From Sphaerochaeta sp. (lineage in GTDB: Bacteria > Spirochaetota > Spirochaetia > Sphaerochaetales > Sphaerochaetaceae), in the NCBI GenBank assembly GCA_003456855.1, contig DMOO01000031.1:1-22332 (forward strand): 22,332 bases of DNA, given 5' to 3'. The translations under genes were made by a program, and so were the position numbers. Below are positions 13,008 through 21,675 of the stretch, in pieces (the first letter of the stretch is position 1; each line of letters starts with the position of its first letter). The notes beneath the pieces were generated by a model that did no database searches, was not told the DNA's origin, and saw only the letters and a list, made by a program, of their open reading frames with translations.

Positions 13008-14983
13008 TCGGGGAACTCCTTTTTCAGTTTGTGGAAAGCACCGAGGGAAAGAACCGTGACCCATGCGATGTCAATTGAGAAGAAACCTGTTCTTCCTGGA
13101 ACATCGAAGTAGTCCCAATCGGTCTGGTTGAACTGCTCAGGCTGCCAGCCATAGCGTTTGGATCCTAGATCCTCGGTCGGGGAACAGATGAACTGTCTGC
13201 AGGCATTTAGCATGTTCAGTGCCTGTGTTTTGAACAGATTGTCGCCGCTTGCACGATACAATCTCAAAAAGTCATAGGAAATGAGAAAACCATAGAAGTC
13301 CAGATGCTCGTTGGCAATGGATGCGCTGGTCATTCCCTGACTTGCAAAACCTAAAGCACCCATCGGAGTATCCTTGCCGAACCGGAGATTGTCCTGGAAA
13401 ATCCATGTTGAGACAAACAATGCGGCTCGTCTCGCGGCCTGAAGATATTCCGGCCTTCTGTATCCAGCATCCCAAAGATCCATCATGGCAGACAACAATG
13501 CTTCTCCAGATTCCTTGTCGCAGGTGTCAGCATCAAGTGTGTCTCCGAAGAAATCTCCCTTCAATGCAACTGAGGCATAGTAGTCGGCAGCCCGGAGTAT
13601 TGCTTCCTCGTATTTCCGGTCAGGGTATTTCCTGTTAAGGCATATCAGAAGGGAGAGGATGTATGCTCCATTTGTGCCGAGTGTATTGACGGGTTCGCCT
13701 TCAGGGCTCCACCATCTGCCTAGATTGCCGTCAGGAAGCTGGTTTCTGACATAGAAATCCGAAACCCTGGTCACCAGGTTTATGATTTTCTCCTTCAAAT
13801 CGGGGATAAGGTCAGAAAGACCGAGATAGGCAATCATGGCCTCTCCGTTGCATCGTGCATTGACAAGCCTGTTGTATTTGGAGTTCTCTCCTATTCCAAG
13901 ATAACCGCCCCAGATGTCATGCCTGATGTCATAGCAATCCTGGAATATGCCCGGCGCCTGCTCCGCACGGAAGAAAAACTTGGCTATCCCTTGTGCTAGT
14001 TTTCCGTAAAGATCCGACCTGTCAATTATTCCAAATTCGGAGGCCAGTATTCTCTCCCGACGGTCCAAGACTTCGGAAACTATATCACTGGCGCGTCTTT
14101 TCACCTTTTCACTGTCGGACAAGGCCAGGACAAGGGCTCCTTCGAGGCTTTTTACAAGGAAGGATGCAGCAGTATAGTCATACACGTTCTGCTTATCCCC
14201 ATTCTCAATTCCCATCATTAGGTAGTACTCATCGTCTGTATTGTCAGCTTTCTTTACAAGGCTGAGCAGATGAGTGAGCAGGAGGGCCTCTATGTCGTTC
14301 CAGCAGTATCGAAGAGGCCGAGGGGAATCCTTTGTATCGTGACAGGTTTTTCTTGCATCTCCGAAATCCTCCATGAACAGGCGGTACGCCTCAAAACTGT
14401 CACCGCTCTTCAACGAGCCAATGACAAAAGTTTTCCTGAATGCGGAGCCGTGCAAGTATCCGGGTTCCCCTGATTTCTTCAGTGTGTTTTTGCCCTTGTA
14501 GGAATATGGGCCTTCAAAGCCGGGGATGGTGTGGATGATGCTTTTACCGTTCCATGACACACTGCAAACAGGATCCGAAGCCAGTACGGCGGCGGTGAAA
14601 ACACAGTCTCCATCGTTCAGCTGAACACATGCCGGAATAGATGTTCTGCTCTCAAGGAAACTCCATTTGTTTGATATGCTGAGTCTAGGGAAACATCCCT
14701 TGCCGTTTTCATTTCCCCGATACATGACAGAGGGGATGAAAACCTCGTTGTCTGCGTTTAAAGCACATGACTCGAAGCTGGTTTCAATCCTATAGTCTCC
14801 TTCTGGAAGATTCCAGGACATGTCGATGCACACACAGCCATCACTGATTTCCGAAACACGGTCCGAAACATCTGCGGATGACACTGGACCTTGGAGAGAA
14901 AAGATTGTGCTTCTCATGTTGAAGCTTGTTCCGTTGTTTAGAATAACACCTATAGATCCATCGGTCTTTCTGTTTACCTGCAC
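12992..14983 (-). CDS. Large alpha/alpha-barrel glycosidase-like protein, function unknown
   Basis: A 663-residue protein. The first ~200 residues are beta-rich (a sandwich-like domain). The remainder is regularly helical with W/Y/D-rich turns such as DCYDIRHDIWGGYLGIGEN, RWWSPEGEPVNTLGTNGAY and DYFDVPGRTGFFSIDIAW, the style of six-hairpin (alpha/alpha) barrel glycosidases. I cannot name the family. There is no signal peptide, so it acts in the cytoplasm on imported saccharide. The start is GTG 14983 after AAGGGGTGA; the preceding permease stop (14988) is four bases away, so translation is coupled. Downstream it overlaps the EEP-fold gene. Confidence 0.6.
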   Translation of the reverse strand: MQVNRKTDGSIGVILNNGTSFNMRSTIFSLQGPVSSADVSDRVSEISDGCVCIDMSWNLPEGDYRIETSFESCALNADNEVFIPSVMYRGNENGKGCFPRLSISNKWSFLESRTSIPACVQLNDGDCVFTAAVLASDPVCSVSWNGKSIIHTIPGFEGPYSYKGKNTLKKSGEPGYLHGSAFRKTFVIGSLKSGDSFEAYRLFMEDFGDARKTCHDTKDSPRPLRYCWNDIEALLLTHLLSLVKKADNTDDEYYLMMGIENGDKQNVYDYTAASFLVKSLEGALVLALSDSEKVKRRASDIVSEVLDRRERILASEFGIIDRSDLYGKLAQGIAKFFFRAEQAPGIFQDCYDIRHDIWGGYLGIGENSKYNRLVNARCNGEAMIAYLGLSDLIPDLKEKIINLVTRVSDFYVRNQLPDGNLGRWWSPEGEPVNTLGTNGAYILSLLICLNRKYPDRKYEEAILRAADYYASVALKGDFFGDTLDADTCDKESGEALLSAMMDLWDAGYRRPEYLQAARRAALFVSTWIFQDNLRFGKDTPMGALGFASQGMTSASIANEHLDFYGFLISYDFLRLYRASGDNLFKTQALNMLNACRQFICSPTEDLGSKRYGWQPEQFNQTDWDYFDVPGRTGFFSIDIAWVTVLSLGAFHKLKKEFPECVSQ

Positions 14984-14987
14984 AACT

Positions 14988-15815
14988 TCACCCCTTGATT
15001 CCAGTCATGGCAATACCTGCGATGATTTTCTTTCTGAAGAACAGATAGAATATGAATTGCGGGATGCAGGCAATCACGGCTCCCGACATAATCAGAGAGT
15101 ATTGTGTCCCGTGTGTTCCCTGGAAGTTGGCGATTCCGACAGTAATCGTATACTTGTCCGTATCGTTCATTACTATCAGCGGCCACAGGAAGTCATTCCA
15201 GCAGTTTATGAAGGAAAGGATCGTAACCGTTGCAAAAGCCGTTTTCCCCAAAGGAAGAATGATGGATGAGAATATTCGGAATCTCGTTGCTCCGTCTATG
15301 AACGCAGCCTCTTCAAGCGCATCGGGGATGCCCTCGAAAAACTGCTTCATGATGAAGATGCCTATAGGTAGGGCGATTCTCGGAAGATACACTGCAGACA
15401 TCGTATTTATGAGCCCGTATGAGTTGAACTGAAGGTAAAGGGGGATGATGAGAACCTGGAACGGAACCATCATGCCTGCCATGACAGTCCAGAAAAGGAG
15501 ATTTCGCCCTCTGAAGCGTATTTTTGCAAACGCATAGGCTATGGGGGCATCGACTATCAGCGTCAGGATCATGGCCATGGCCGACGTGAATGCGCTGTTG
15601 AGCATCCATCTGAGTATCTTGGAGGAGCTGAAGGCCTTTATGTAGTTCGCCAATGTGGGATTCTGGGGGAAGAAATGGAATACCTTTGTCACCACCTCGT
15701 TCTCGATCTTCAGGGATGTGAAGACCATCCAGATGAACGGGAAGAACCACAGGATGAGAATGAGAGAGAGGAGGGTATTGCAGATTATCCGCTTTGCTCC
15801 AGGTTTGCTATTCAT
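14988..15815 (-). CDS. Sugar ABC transporter permease (MalG/UgpE type)
   Basis: A 275-residue permease. The first membrane segment is LLSLILILWFFPFIWMVFTS; the EAA loop is ALEEAAFIDGATRFRIFSSI, about residues 160-180; it ends in the MalG-like AMTGIKG. I start at ATG 15815, preceded by GGGAGGAAG and overlapping the upstream permease by eight bases. Upstream in-frame starts would lie inside that gene. It forms the channel with the preceding permease. Confidence 0.9.
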   Translation of the reverse strand: MNSKPGAKRIICNTLLSLILILWFFPFIWMVFTSLKIENEVVTKVFHFFPQNPTLANYIKAFSSSKILRWMLNSAFTSAMAMILTLIVDAPIAYAFAKIRFRGRNLLFWTVMAGMMVPFQVLIIPLYLQFNSYGLINTMSAVYLPRIALPIGIFIMKQFFEGIPDALEEAAFIDGATRFRIFSSIILPLGKTAFATVTILSFINCWNDFLWPLIVMNDTDKYTITVGIANFQGTHGTQYSLIMSGAVIACIPQFIFYLFFRKKIIAGIAMTGIKG

Positions 15816-16680
15816 CGGACTTCCTCCCAAGCGATATGTACTGGATGACAGACACAATCATGATGATGAGGAACAGAATGTAGCTCATGGCTGCGGAATA
15901 ACCCATTTTGAAGTATGAGAATCCTGTTTCGTAGATGTACTGTATGATGGTTCTGGTTTTTCCGAACGGTCCGCCTCCGGTCATTACATAAACCTGTCCG
16001 AAGACATTGAATGAGGCGATTATCTGAAGAATCAGACAAAGCACTATGGTGGGCTTCAGAAGAGGTATCGTGATCCTGAAAACACACTGGGGGTAGTTCG
16101 CACCGTCGATCTTCGCGCTTTCATATATCTCTGACGATATCTGCTTGATTCCGGCGGACATGAGAATCATGTTGAAGCCTGCGGTCCACCAGAAGGTCGC
16201 AATGCAGACAGACCACATTGCCCAGTTCGGATCCGTCAGCCAACCTATGGGCTGGATTCCGAAGAGGCCCGCCACCTTGTTCAGCAGCCCGTACTGCTTC
16301 TGGAAAAGCCAGGCCCACAGGGTGCTGACAACGGTCATTGAAAAAATATATGGAATGAAGAAGACGTTTTCTGCAACCTTCCTCAAAGGGGATTTCGATG
16401 TTGTTACCAACGCCATAAGAAAGCCTATTACCAGCAGAACCGGCGTTGTGATAAGCACAAATTCAACAGTGTGCCAAAGAGAAGTGTAGAATTTTTCGTC
16501 CGAGAAAAGGCTCACATAGTTCTGTAACCCGATGAATACCTTGTCGGACAGGATGTTCCATCTGAAGAAGCTGATCACCAGTCCGTAAACCAGTGGAAAC
16601 AGCATGAAAAGAACAAATACCAAAAGAAACGGAATGGAGAACAACCATCCATCCCGATTGTCTTTGTTTCCGGGAATCAT
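15808..16680 (-). CDS. Sugar ABC transporter permease (MalF/UgpA type)
   Basis: A 290-residue permease. The first membrane segment is FSIPFLLVFVLFMLFPLVYG; the EAA loop is EIYESAKIDGANYPQCVFRI, about residues 195-215; the QYIYETGFSYFKMGYSAAMSY segment is typical of MalF-like subunits. I start at ATG 16680 because CAGGAAC is well placed upstream, and longer readings would run into the strong hairpin at 16715-16750. Third gene of the LacI-regulated operon. Confidence 0.9.
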   Translation of the reverse strand: MIPGNKDNRDGWLFSIPFLLVFVLFMLFPLVYGLVISFFRWNILSDKVFIGLQNYVSLFSDEKFYTSLWHTVEFVLITTPVLLVIGFLMALVTTSKSPLRKVAENVFFIPYIFSMTVVSTLWAWLFQKQYGLLNKVAGLFGIQPIGWLTDPNWAMWSVCIATFWWTAGFNMILMSAGIKQISSEIYESAKIDGANYPQCVFRITIPLLKPTIVLCLILQIIASFNVFGQVYVMTGGGPFGKTRTIIQYIYETGFSYFKMGYSAAMSYILFLIIMIVSVIQYISLGRKSDE

Positions 16681-16714
16681 ATTCTGTTCCTGACCCAAAA
16701 GATGTCTGACAAAT

Positions 16715-16750
16715 CCAAACCGACCGGATAAGAATACCCGGTCGGTTTGG
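16715..16750 (-). other. Strong intercistronic hairpin between binding protein and permease genes
   Basis: CCAAACCGACCGG (16715-16727) is a perfect 13-base inverted copy of CCGGTCGGTTTGG (16738-16750), with a 10-base loop. It lies seven bases past the binding-protein stop. No U-run follows, so RNA protection from 3' decay or partial termination is likely, raising binding-protein levels over permeases, as in maltose-type operons. Confidence 0.75.
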
Positions 16751-16757
16751 TCTTCAA

Positions 16758-18029
16758 TCAATAGGATGCGATGATCTTGTTTACCGCTTTCTCCATCTGG
16801 TCCAGTGCTTCCTGAACCGGCTGGCCGTTGTTGACCGCATACTCAAGAAGATCGGAACATGTTCCATAGATCTCTTCCCATGCAGCTGTTGTCGGTGGTG
16901 CAACTGCACTTGCTGCAGAATCAGCATAGCCCTTTCTGTACGGAAGGTCTGCGAATGCCTTGCTGTTCTGGACGGAGGTTCTGGTTGGGACATGACCTGC
17001 CTTGGCCCACATCTCACCGTGTCCGGTGATGAATTCGATGGCTGTTAGGATATCCTTGACATGCTCAGGATCGATGTTTGCCTTTGCAGGAATAGCCAGA
17101 GTGTGGCTTCCTGACCAAGCTGCCGGCTTGCCCATGAAACCGGGGATAGGAAGTGCTTTGAAGTTCAGTCCGGCCTGCTGCTCCAGGGTTCCGGTTGCCC
17201 AAACACCGTTGAAGTAGAAAGCTGCATCACCGAGCTTGAACTCATTCATGGCTGTGTCATAGTCAAGTCCTGCAGGTGTTGTCTTGTACTTCTGTACCAT
17301 GTCCTGAAGGGCCTGGAGAGCCTTGACACCATACTCGTTGTTGAAGTTGGCAGCCTTGTTGTCAGCTGTAAGGAATGTTCCGCCCTGCTGATAGATGAAG
17401 GAGAAGAACAGCCTTGTCAGCGTGTAAGCCTTGTAAACGGCTGTGGTGTTGTCGATGTCGATTCCCATCTTTCCTGTCGTCTCTGCAACCTTCACTCCAG
17501 CCGCAATAAGATCTTCTATGGTCTGCGGGATTTCTTTGATTCCGGCCTTCTCCAGAAGATCTGTGTTGACATACATGATGATCGGATGGACATCAAGTGG
17601 GATTGCATACTGCTTGCCGTCGAAGTTGCATGCTTTCAACGGAGCTTCGACAAAGTCATCGATTGGGAAATTGTTTGCCTTCAGATACTCGTCAAGAGCA
17701 AGAAGCTGTCCGCTTGGGACATAGTTGAGCAGGTTGCCCTGATGGCAGACAATCATGTCAGGTGCATTTCCGGCTGCAAGTGCAGCTGTGAGCTTTGTGT
17801 AGTAATCATCAAATTTCACAGTGTCATTCTTGAGCTGGATGTCGGTATGAGTCTTGTTGAACTCATTGATGATAGCATCGAAGAACTCTCCGTCTCCTCC
17901 TGTGAACAGAGACCAGAACGTTACGACTCTGGGGCCTGTAGTCTTGGCCTCAGCCGCCCCCTGTGCGAACAGTGATGCCATGCAGCAAAGCACGAGCAAC
18001 ACAACTGCTGTTTTTTTCAAACTCTTCAT
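16758..18029 (-). CDS. Periplasmic sugar-binding protein (family 1 extracellular solute-binding)
   Basis: A 423-residue substrate-binding protein for the second importer. The signal peptide (about residues 1-22, KKTAVVLLVLCCMASLFAQ) is followed by GAAEAK. The fold begins at VVTFWSLFTGGDGEFF, then IINEFNKTHTDIQL and APDMIVCHQGNLLNY, as in UgpB/MalE-like proteins. AAAGGAGG precedes ATG 18029, inside the end of the LacI-type gene; the gap between the two genes is one base, so they are co-translated. The ligand is unknown. Confidence 0.9.
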   Translation of the reverse strand: MKSLKKTAVVLLVLCCMASLFAQGAAEAKTTGPRVVTFWSLFTGGDGEFFDAIINEFNKTHTDIQLKNDTVKFDDYYTKLTAALAAGNAPDMIVCHQGNLLNYVPSGQLLALDEYLKANNFPIDDFVEAPLKACNFDGKQYAIPLDVHPIIMYVNTDLLEKAGIKEIPQTIEDLIAAGVKVAETTGKMGIDIDNTTAVYKAYTLTRLFFSFIYQQGGTFLTADNKAANFNNEYGVKALQALQDMVQKYKTTPAGLDYDTAMNEFKLGDAAFYFNGVWATGTLEQQAGLNFKALPIPGFMGKPAAWSGSHTLAIPAKANIDPEHVKDILTAIEFITGHGEMWAKAGHVPTRTSVQNSKAFADLPYRKGYADSAASAVAPPTTAAWEEIYGTCSDLLEYAVNNGQPVQEALDQMEKAVNKIIASY

Positions 18030-18030
18030 A

Positions 18031-19053
18031 TTAATCCTCCTTTAAGGATAGTCTGTTTTTGGCGGATGATTTCCTGTAAATCAACCTGGTGCTCAAATTA
18101 ATGTCGTCATATGGCAGCTGCGGATTCTCAATGTGCCGCAACAGCGTTTCAATTGCTATCTTTCCCAGTGCGAACTTTGGCACGTCCACTGTGCTGAGAC
18201 TGGGCTGCATGAACTGGGAGATATAAAGGTTGTCAAAGCCGAATACCTCAATGTCCTCCGGAACCCTGTAGTTGTTCTCGGAAAGGGCCTTTATGGCGCC
18301 CATTGCCACAAGGTCATTGAAGCAGGCTACTGCAGTGAAATCGAGGCTTCTGTTCAGAGCTCGGTTTATTGATGCGAAACCGTCCTCTATGTGGCCGTTC
18401 GTCCTTATTATGAGATTTGGATCGCATGGGATTCCGTTGTTTTCCAATGCCTTCAGGTATCCGTTAAGTCTGTCGATGGTGTTGCTGATGTTTTCTGGAC
18501 CTACGATATAGAGAATCCGTCTGTGTCCTTTGTTGATCAGTGACTGTGTGACATCATATTGGGACTGTATGTCGGAATGGAGAATGGAATGCCCCGTAAT
18601 CCCCTCCACATGTCTTCCTACGAAATAATAGGGGACTGATATTGTCCTGTAGATCTTCTGACACATATCGTCATGGAAGACGGGAACGATGAGTATCCCG
18701 GCAACTTTCATGGACACAAACATCTTCATGTAGTCTGCTTCCCGTTCGGGATCTTCGTCCGTGTTCAGAAGAAGAATCCGGAAACCGGCCTGTTTTGCGG
18801 TTTCCTCTATCCCCCTGACGACTTCTGCAAAAAACGGATTTGAAGAATCGCCCGAGATGATTCCGATCTCGTTCGAGGTTCCCTTTCTCATGAGGGCGGC
18901 TGCGGAGTTTCTCACATACCCCATCATCTCTGCAGTCTCGCGGATTGTCTTGCGTGTGCTTTCAGACAATTTTTTGTCATCGCGCAACGCGCGCGAGACT
19001 GTATTGATGGAGAAACCGGTTTTCTCAGCAATGTCCTTCAATAAAACACTCAT
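18031..19053 (-). CDS. LacI-family transcriptional repressor
   Basis: A 340-residue repressor. The N-terminal helix-turn-helix and hinge read VLLKDIAEKTGFSINTVSRA, then LRDDKKLSESTRKTI and MGYVRNSAAALMRKGTS. A periplasmic-binding-protein-like sensor follows (IGIISGDSSNPFFAEVVRGI; VACFNDLVAMGAIKAL; EDIEVFGFDNLYISQF). It is the first gene of the second sugar operon and would repress the operon, itself included, until the imported sugar or a metabolite binds. ATG 19053 is chosen over TTG 19056; neither has a clear ribosome site. The operator candidate lies 82 bases upstream. Confidence 0.92.
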   Translation of the reverse strand: MSVLLKDIAEKTGFSINTVSRALRDDKKLSESTRKTIRETAEMMGYVRNSAAALMRKGTSNEIGIISGDSSNPFFAEVVRGIEETAKQAGFRILLLNTDEDPEREADYMKMFVSMKVAGILIVPVFHDDMCQKIYRTISVPYYFVGRHVEGITGHSILHSDIQSQYDVTQSLINKGHRRILYIVGPENISNTIDRLNGYLKALENNGIPCDPNLIIRTNGHIEDGFASINRALNRSLDFTAVACFNDLVAMGAIKALSENNYRVPEDIEVFGFDNLYISQFMQPSLSTVDVPKFALGKIAIETLLRHIENPQLPYDDINLSTRLIYRKSSAKNRLSLKED

Positions 19054-19134
19054 CAATTACAGATTAACACCGAAATGGTTGCAAAGCAAGTGCAAAATTT
19101 TAAATAACTCTTTATTGTATAAAAATTTATAAGA

Positions 19135-19144
19135 TTAACGTTAA
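19135..19144. promoter_or_regulatory. LacI-family operator candidate
   Basis: TTAACGTTAA, a perfect palindrome with the central CG usual for LacI-family operators, extended as GATTAACGTTAACC. It lies just upstream of AT-rich promoter-like DNA (TATACAAT on the minus strand near 19117) serving the LacI-led operon, so binding would block the -35 region. Confidence 0.55.
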
Positions 19145-19150
19145 CCCTAG

Positions 19151-19390
19151 CTATTGGTTCATCAAAGCCATGTCCCGCATATGCCGGTCTAGCGTGCTAT
19201 CCGGATTATCAATCAAGGATTTGGCTTCTTGCCGGACTGTCATCTTACAGGGAACATGTTCTGATCCTTCAAGGACTATGAGTTCGTGAACCTGCTCTAT
19301 TCGTTTTGGGCATGATTCTTTCTCTCTTCTGCGATTTGTAGCATAATCCTTGGGTGGAGGCTTTTGATGCGCAGATTGGCTTGTCATCAA
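19151..19390 (-). CDS. Small hypothetical protein (doubtful)
   Basis: A 79-codon open frame ending 98 bases before the LacI-type gene. The sequence KRIEQVHELIVLEGSEHVPC and the following residues look protein-like, but there is no ribosome site and the possible start is TTG or ATG near 19390. It may be a remnant or not a gene. I recognise no family. Confidence 0.25.
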   Translation of the reverse strand: MMTSQSAHQKPPPKDYATNRRREKESCPKRIEQVHELIVLEGSEHVPCKMTVRQEAKSLIDNPDSTLDRHMRDMALMNQ

Positions 19391-19406
19391 GGATTATGGC
19401 GATTAT

Positions 19407-19631
19407 ATGGACATGCACGAAAGGGAAGCGTATGCTGCGAGATCCGAATGGGTCAGCCGGCTTTCTTTAGAGGAATTGCTGGCATGCATTGCCATCCACT
19501 TTCGAAGGGATCATCACTGTAACGGAAGTCTGATAAGCAAGAGCATACCATCTGGTGCAATGCTGAGGCTTATGGAAGAGTTGGAGAAGAGAACGCGGAT
19601 TGTTTTTTCTCCATCAACAGACGGGAAATAA
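19407..19631 (+). CDS. Small hypothetical protein
   Basis: A 74-residue open frame. Its middle, LSLEELLACIAIHFRRDHHC then SGAMLRLMEELEKRTRI, looks like an amphipathic helical protein with real codon character. Start ATG 19407 or 19413; the ribosome site is weak. A hairpin (19634-19656) follows the stop at once, as expected for a short transcription unit. Family unknown. Confidence 0.4.
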   Translation: MDMHEREAYAARSEWVSRLSLEELLACIAIHFRRDHHCNGSLISKSIPSGAMLRLMEELEKRTRIVFSPSTDGK

Positions 19632-19633
19632 TT

Positions 19634-19656
19634 AGGTGGATGTTATCCATCCACCT
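19634..19656. terminator. Hairpin between convergent small gene and remnant
   Basis: AGGTGGATG (19634-19642) and CATCCACCT (19648-19656) are perfect 9-base inverted copies with a 5-base loop. The stem overlaps the stop codon of the minus-strand remnant. No strong U-run on either side. Confidence 0.5.
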
Positions 19657-19930
19657 CTATTCCATTCTCTCTATACCCAGTCATTATTCTGTTGTAGTAC
19701 TCAGCATCCGGGATTCCCTCAGGTCTTCCGCCCGGCATTATGTATGCAAGTGCTGTGATGAGCTCTCCCTTGAACCAGATATCCAGATACTGCTTCTCAT
19801 AGTGGTGCGCTCCGATTCCTTCCCGTAAATCAAGCTCATGTTCATGTCTTTTAGTGATTGCCCAGATGACAGCGGGGACGCTTGAACCTTCTTCTTTGTC
19901 AACAGTTGCGACATATCTGCTATCCCTATT
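19643..19930 (-). pseudogene. Truncated gamma-glutamylcyclotransferase-like (AIG2/GGCT) gene
   Basis: The minus strand encodes about 95 residues: SRYVATVDKEEGSSVPAVIW, AITKRHEHELDLREGIGAHH, YEKQYLDIWF, ALAYIMPGGRP, then EYYNRIMTGYRENGIEVDG and a stop. This is the C-terminal two thirds of an AIG2/GGCT-fold protein, including the LDxxEG region that holds the catalytic Glu and the Y..I..GY.E.G tail. The N-terminal YGSN-type loop is missing: an in-frame TGA lies at 19931-19933 and no homology precedes it. A non-functional relic. Confidence 0.6.
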
Positions 19931-20026
19931 TCAAAGTCCTAACATAAATACATTACCCAAAGTTCGCTAAGACAAGGGGCATCTTGAAACAATGGAGGAA
20001 TCATGGGAATCAACCATGCCACACAA

Positions 20027-20179
20027 TCAAAACCCGAAAACCGGATAGATGATGATTCCAGCAACACAGGATCCGATCATGAGAAGGATAGGGCTGACCT
20101 TGAATTTGAACAGCACAACGAAGCATATCGCACAGATGGCCAAAGCAATCCAGTCAATCCCAGCAGTCGGAATTGGCTG
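20027..20179 (-). pseudogene. Chromate-transporter-like C-terminal fragment
   Basis: Fifty codons end in TGA: IPTAGIDWIALAICAICFVV, LFKFKVSPILLMIGSCVAG, then IIIYPVFGF. This resembles the last membrane segments of CHR-family (ChrA-like) transporters, whose tail typically has a KxNP(I)-type turn before a final helix. A stop at 20180-20182 precedes it, so the remainder is lost. Short match, moderate confidence. Confidence 0.45.
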
Positions 20180-20246
20180 TTATAATTGCACTATTTCTAT
20201 CTGTATTATCCATATTATCAATCTCTTTTACGGACTACGGACAGCT

Positions 20247-21629
20247 TCAATACATATCATCAAGCCTTATCAATCTGCAGCTTCCGGAGTTCTTGATGAC
20301 TTCTTCGGTAAATCCGCTGAGCGAGAAGATGCAGATCTGGGGGTTTGAAGCAGGGAGGTATTTTGTCTTTTCAAGCAGCTTGTCCAATTCCGTCTTGTCA
20401 AATGGTGAATTCTTGAATTTGCATTCTCCTATCAGCAGGATCTCATTGTTGTTCCTGCCCATAAGATCTATTTCAATCTGCTTGGGCTTTCTGCTCTCAT
20501 CAATCACTGCAGACTGATACTCCGAAATATCCGTGAGGACAGGGAAACCATCAATGCCTGAATTCATAAACAGATATTCTTTGGCCATCTTCTCAAAGAC
20601 CTTTCCCATGAACTCGTGTATATGATCTTTGACATTTGAACGATAGTAGATGTCGCCACGACCGGCATTGATCAGGCTGGTGGCTCTGTTTACATATCTG
20701 AACCAGAATTCAAGCATGCTGTCATTCAGAACATAGTATGGTTTCTTTGAAAACCTTTTCTCGAGTAGTTCGGCTTCAACAAGGACCTTGAGGGGATATG
20801 AAATATCATCAGAACCTATGAATGAGGCTATCTCACTGTTTTTGGTATGTCCGGTGGCCACTGCGGATAATATGGAGTTATATAGGGCAGGGCTCTGCTT
20901 TTCGTTGGAGACCACTGTTTTGATTTGTTCCTCTGTGAAATATCCACCGATGGAAAAGAACTGATTGATGATGTTTTCATCCAGGCTACATTGATCATCG
21001 AATTGCTCAATGAACTTGGCTATGCCGTTTGTAAGTCCATAGCAGATGGCTTTTTCTTCGTTGGAAAAACCATCAAGAAACCCGGCGGTTTCCCTATAGT
21101 CAAACGGTCTCAGTTTCAATACCAGATTGCTCCTTCCGTACAAGGGTGATGACTCTGCAAGGACCTCTCTCTTCATAAAACTCACAAGAGAGCCACAAAT
21201 TATGAGGAACAGATTTCCTGTTTGCCAATGGGTATCTATAGCTTTCTGAAGGACGGACTGAATATAGGGGCACTGCTTTGACAGGTATGGATATTCGTCT
21301 ATGAAGAAGATTATCCTTTCTCTTTCAGCCTGATTTCCAATGAAATCAAAGAGCTTCTCAAAGCTGGTAAAGCTGACATTGTCCTTCAAATCCGGGGCCA
21401 AAGCATCCAGAACAGATTCTGTCATCAATGACAAAAGCTCTCGTTCTTCCCTTTCAACTGAAGTGAAGGTTATACACTTGCATTCCTTCTCCTGAATGAA
21501 GTGATTGACAAGCATTGTTTTGCCTATTCTCCGTCTGCCGAAAATGACAGTCATTGAAAAACCACCCTGGTTGAATCTCTGCTCAAGAGCTTTGAGTTCT
21601 TTGTTTCTTCCTCTGAACTGTTTCTCCAT
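20247..21629 (-). CDS. Stand-alone AAA ATPase with DUF234-type nuclease-like C-terminus
   Basis: A 460-residue ATPase. Walker A is GRRRIGKT (31-38) and Walker B IIFFIDEY (106-113). LIICGSLVSFMKREVL resembles sensor 1, and a winged-helix-like segment lies near residues 265-310. The C-terminus (QIEIDLMGRNNNEILLIGECKF, about 400-422) carries the D...ExK pattern of PD-(D/E)XK folds, as in DUF234. ATG 21629 is chosen because GGAGA is well placed upstream; TTG 21650 is possible. A different subfamily from the ATPase at 10942. It is monocistronic with its own palindrome upstream and is nearest to guaA. Function unsettled for the family. Confidence 0.85.
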   Translation of the reverse strand: MEKQFRGRNKELKALEQRFNQGGFSMTVIFGRRRIGKTMLVNHFIQEKECKCITFTSVEREERELLSLMTESVLDALAPDLKDNVSFTSFEKLFDFIGNQAERERIIFFIDEYPYLSKQCPYIQSVLQKAIDTHWQTGNLFLIICGSLVSFMKREVLAESSPLYGRSNLVLKLRPFDYRETAGFLDGFSNEEKAICYGLTNGIAKFIEQFDDQCSLDENIINQFFSIGGYFTEEQIKTVVSNEKQSPALYNSILSAVATGHTKNSEIASFIGSDDISYPLKVLVEAELLEKRFSKKPYYVLNDSMLEFWFRYVNRATSLINAGRGDIYYRSNVKDHIHEFMGKVFEKMAKEYLFMNSGIDGFPVLTDISEYQSAVIDESRKPKQIEIDLMGRNNNEILLIGECKFKNSPFDKTELDKLLEKTKYLPASNPQICIFSLSGFTEEVIKNSGSCRLIRLDDMY

Positions 21630-21675
21630 TTCGTATCTCCGTTCACCCAATTCGATTCAGCCTAAATGGATTTGG

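Noticed and set aside
16681..16761. Longer N-terminus for the MalF-type permease from 16761
   Set aside because: It would translate through the perfect 13-bp hairpin and overlap the binding-protein stop; ATG 16680 has a ribosome site and gives the normal permease length.
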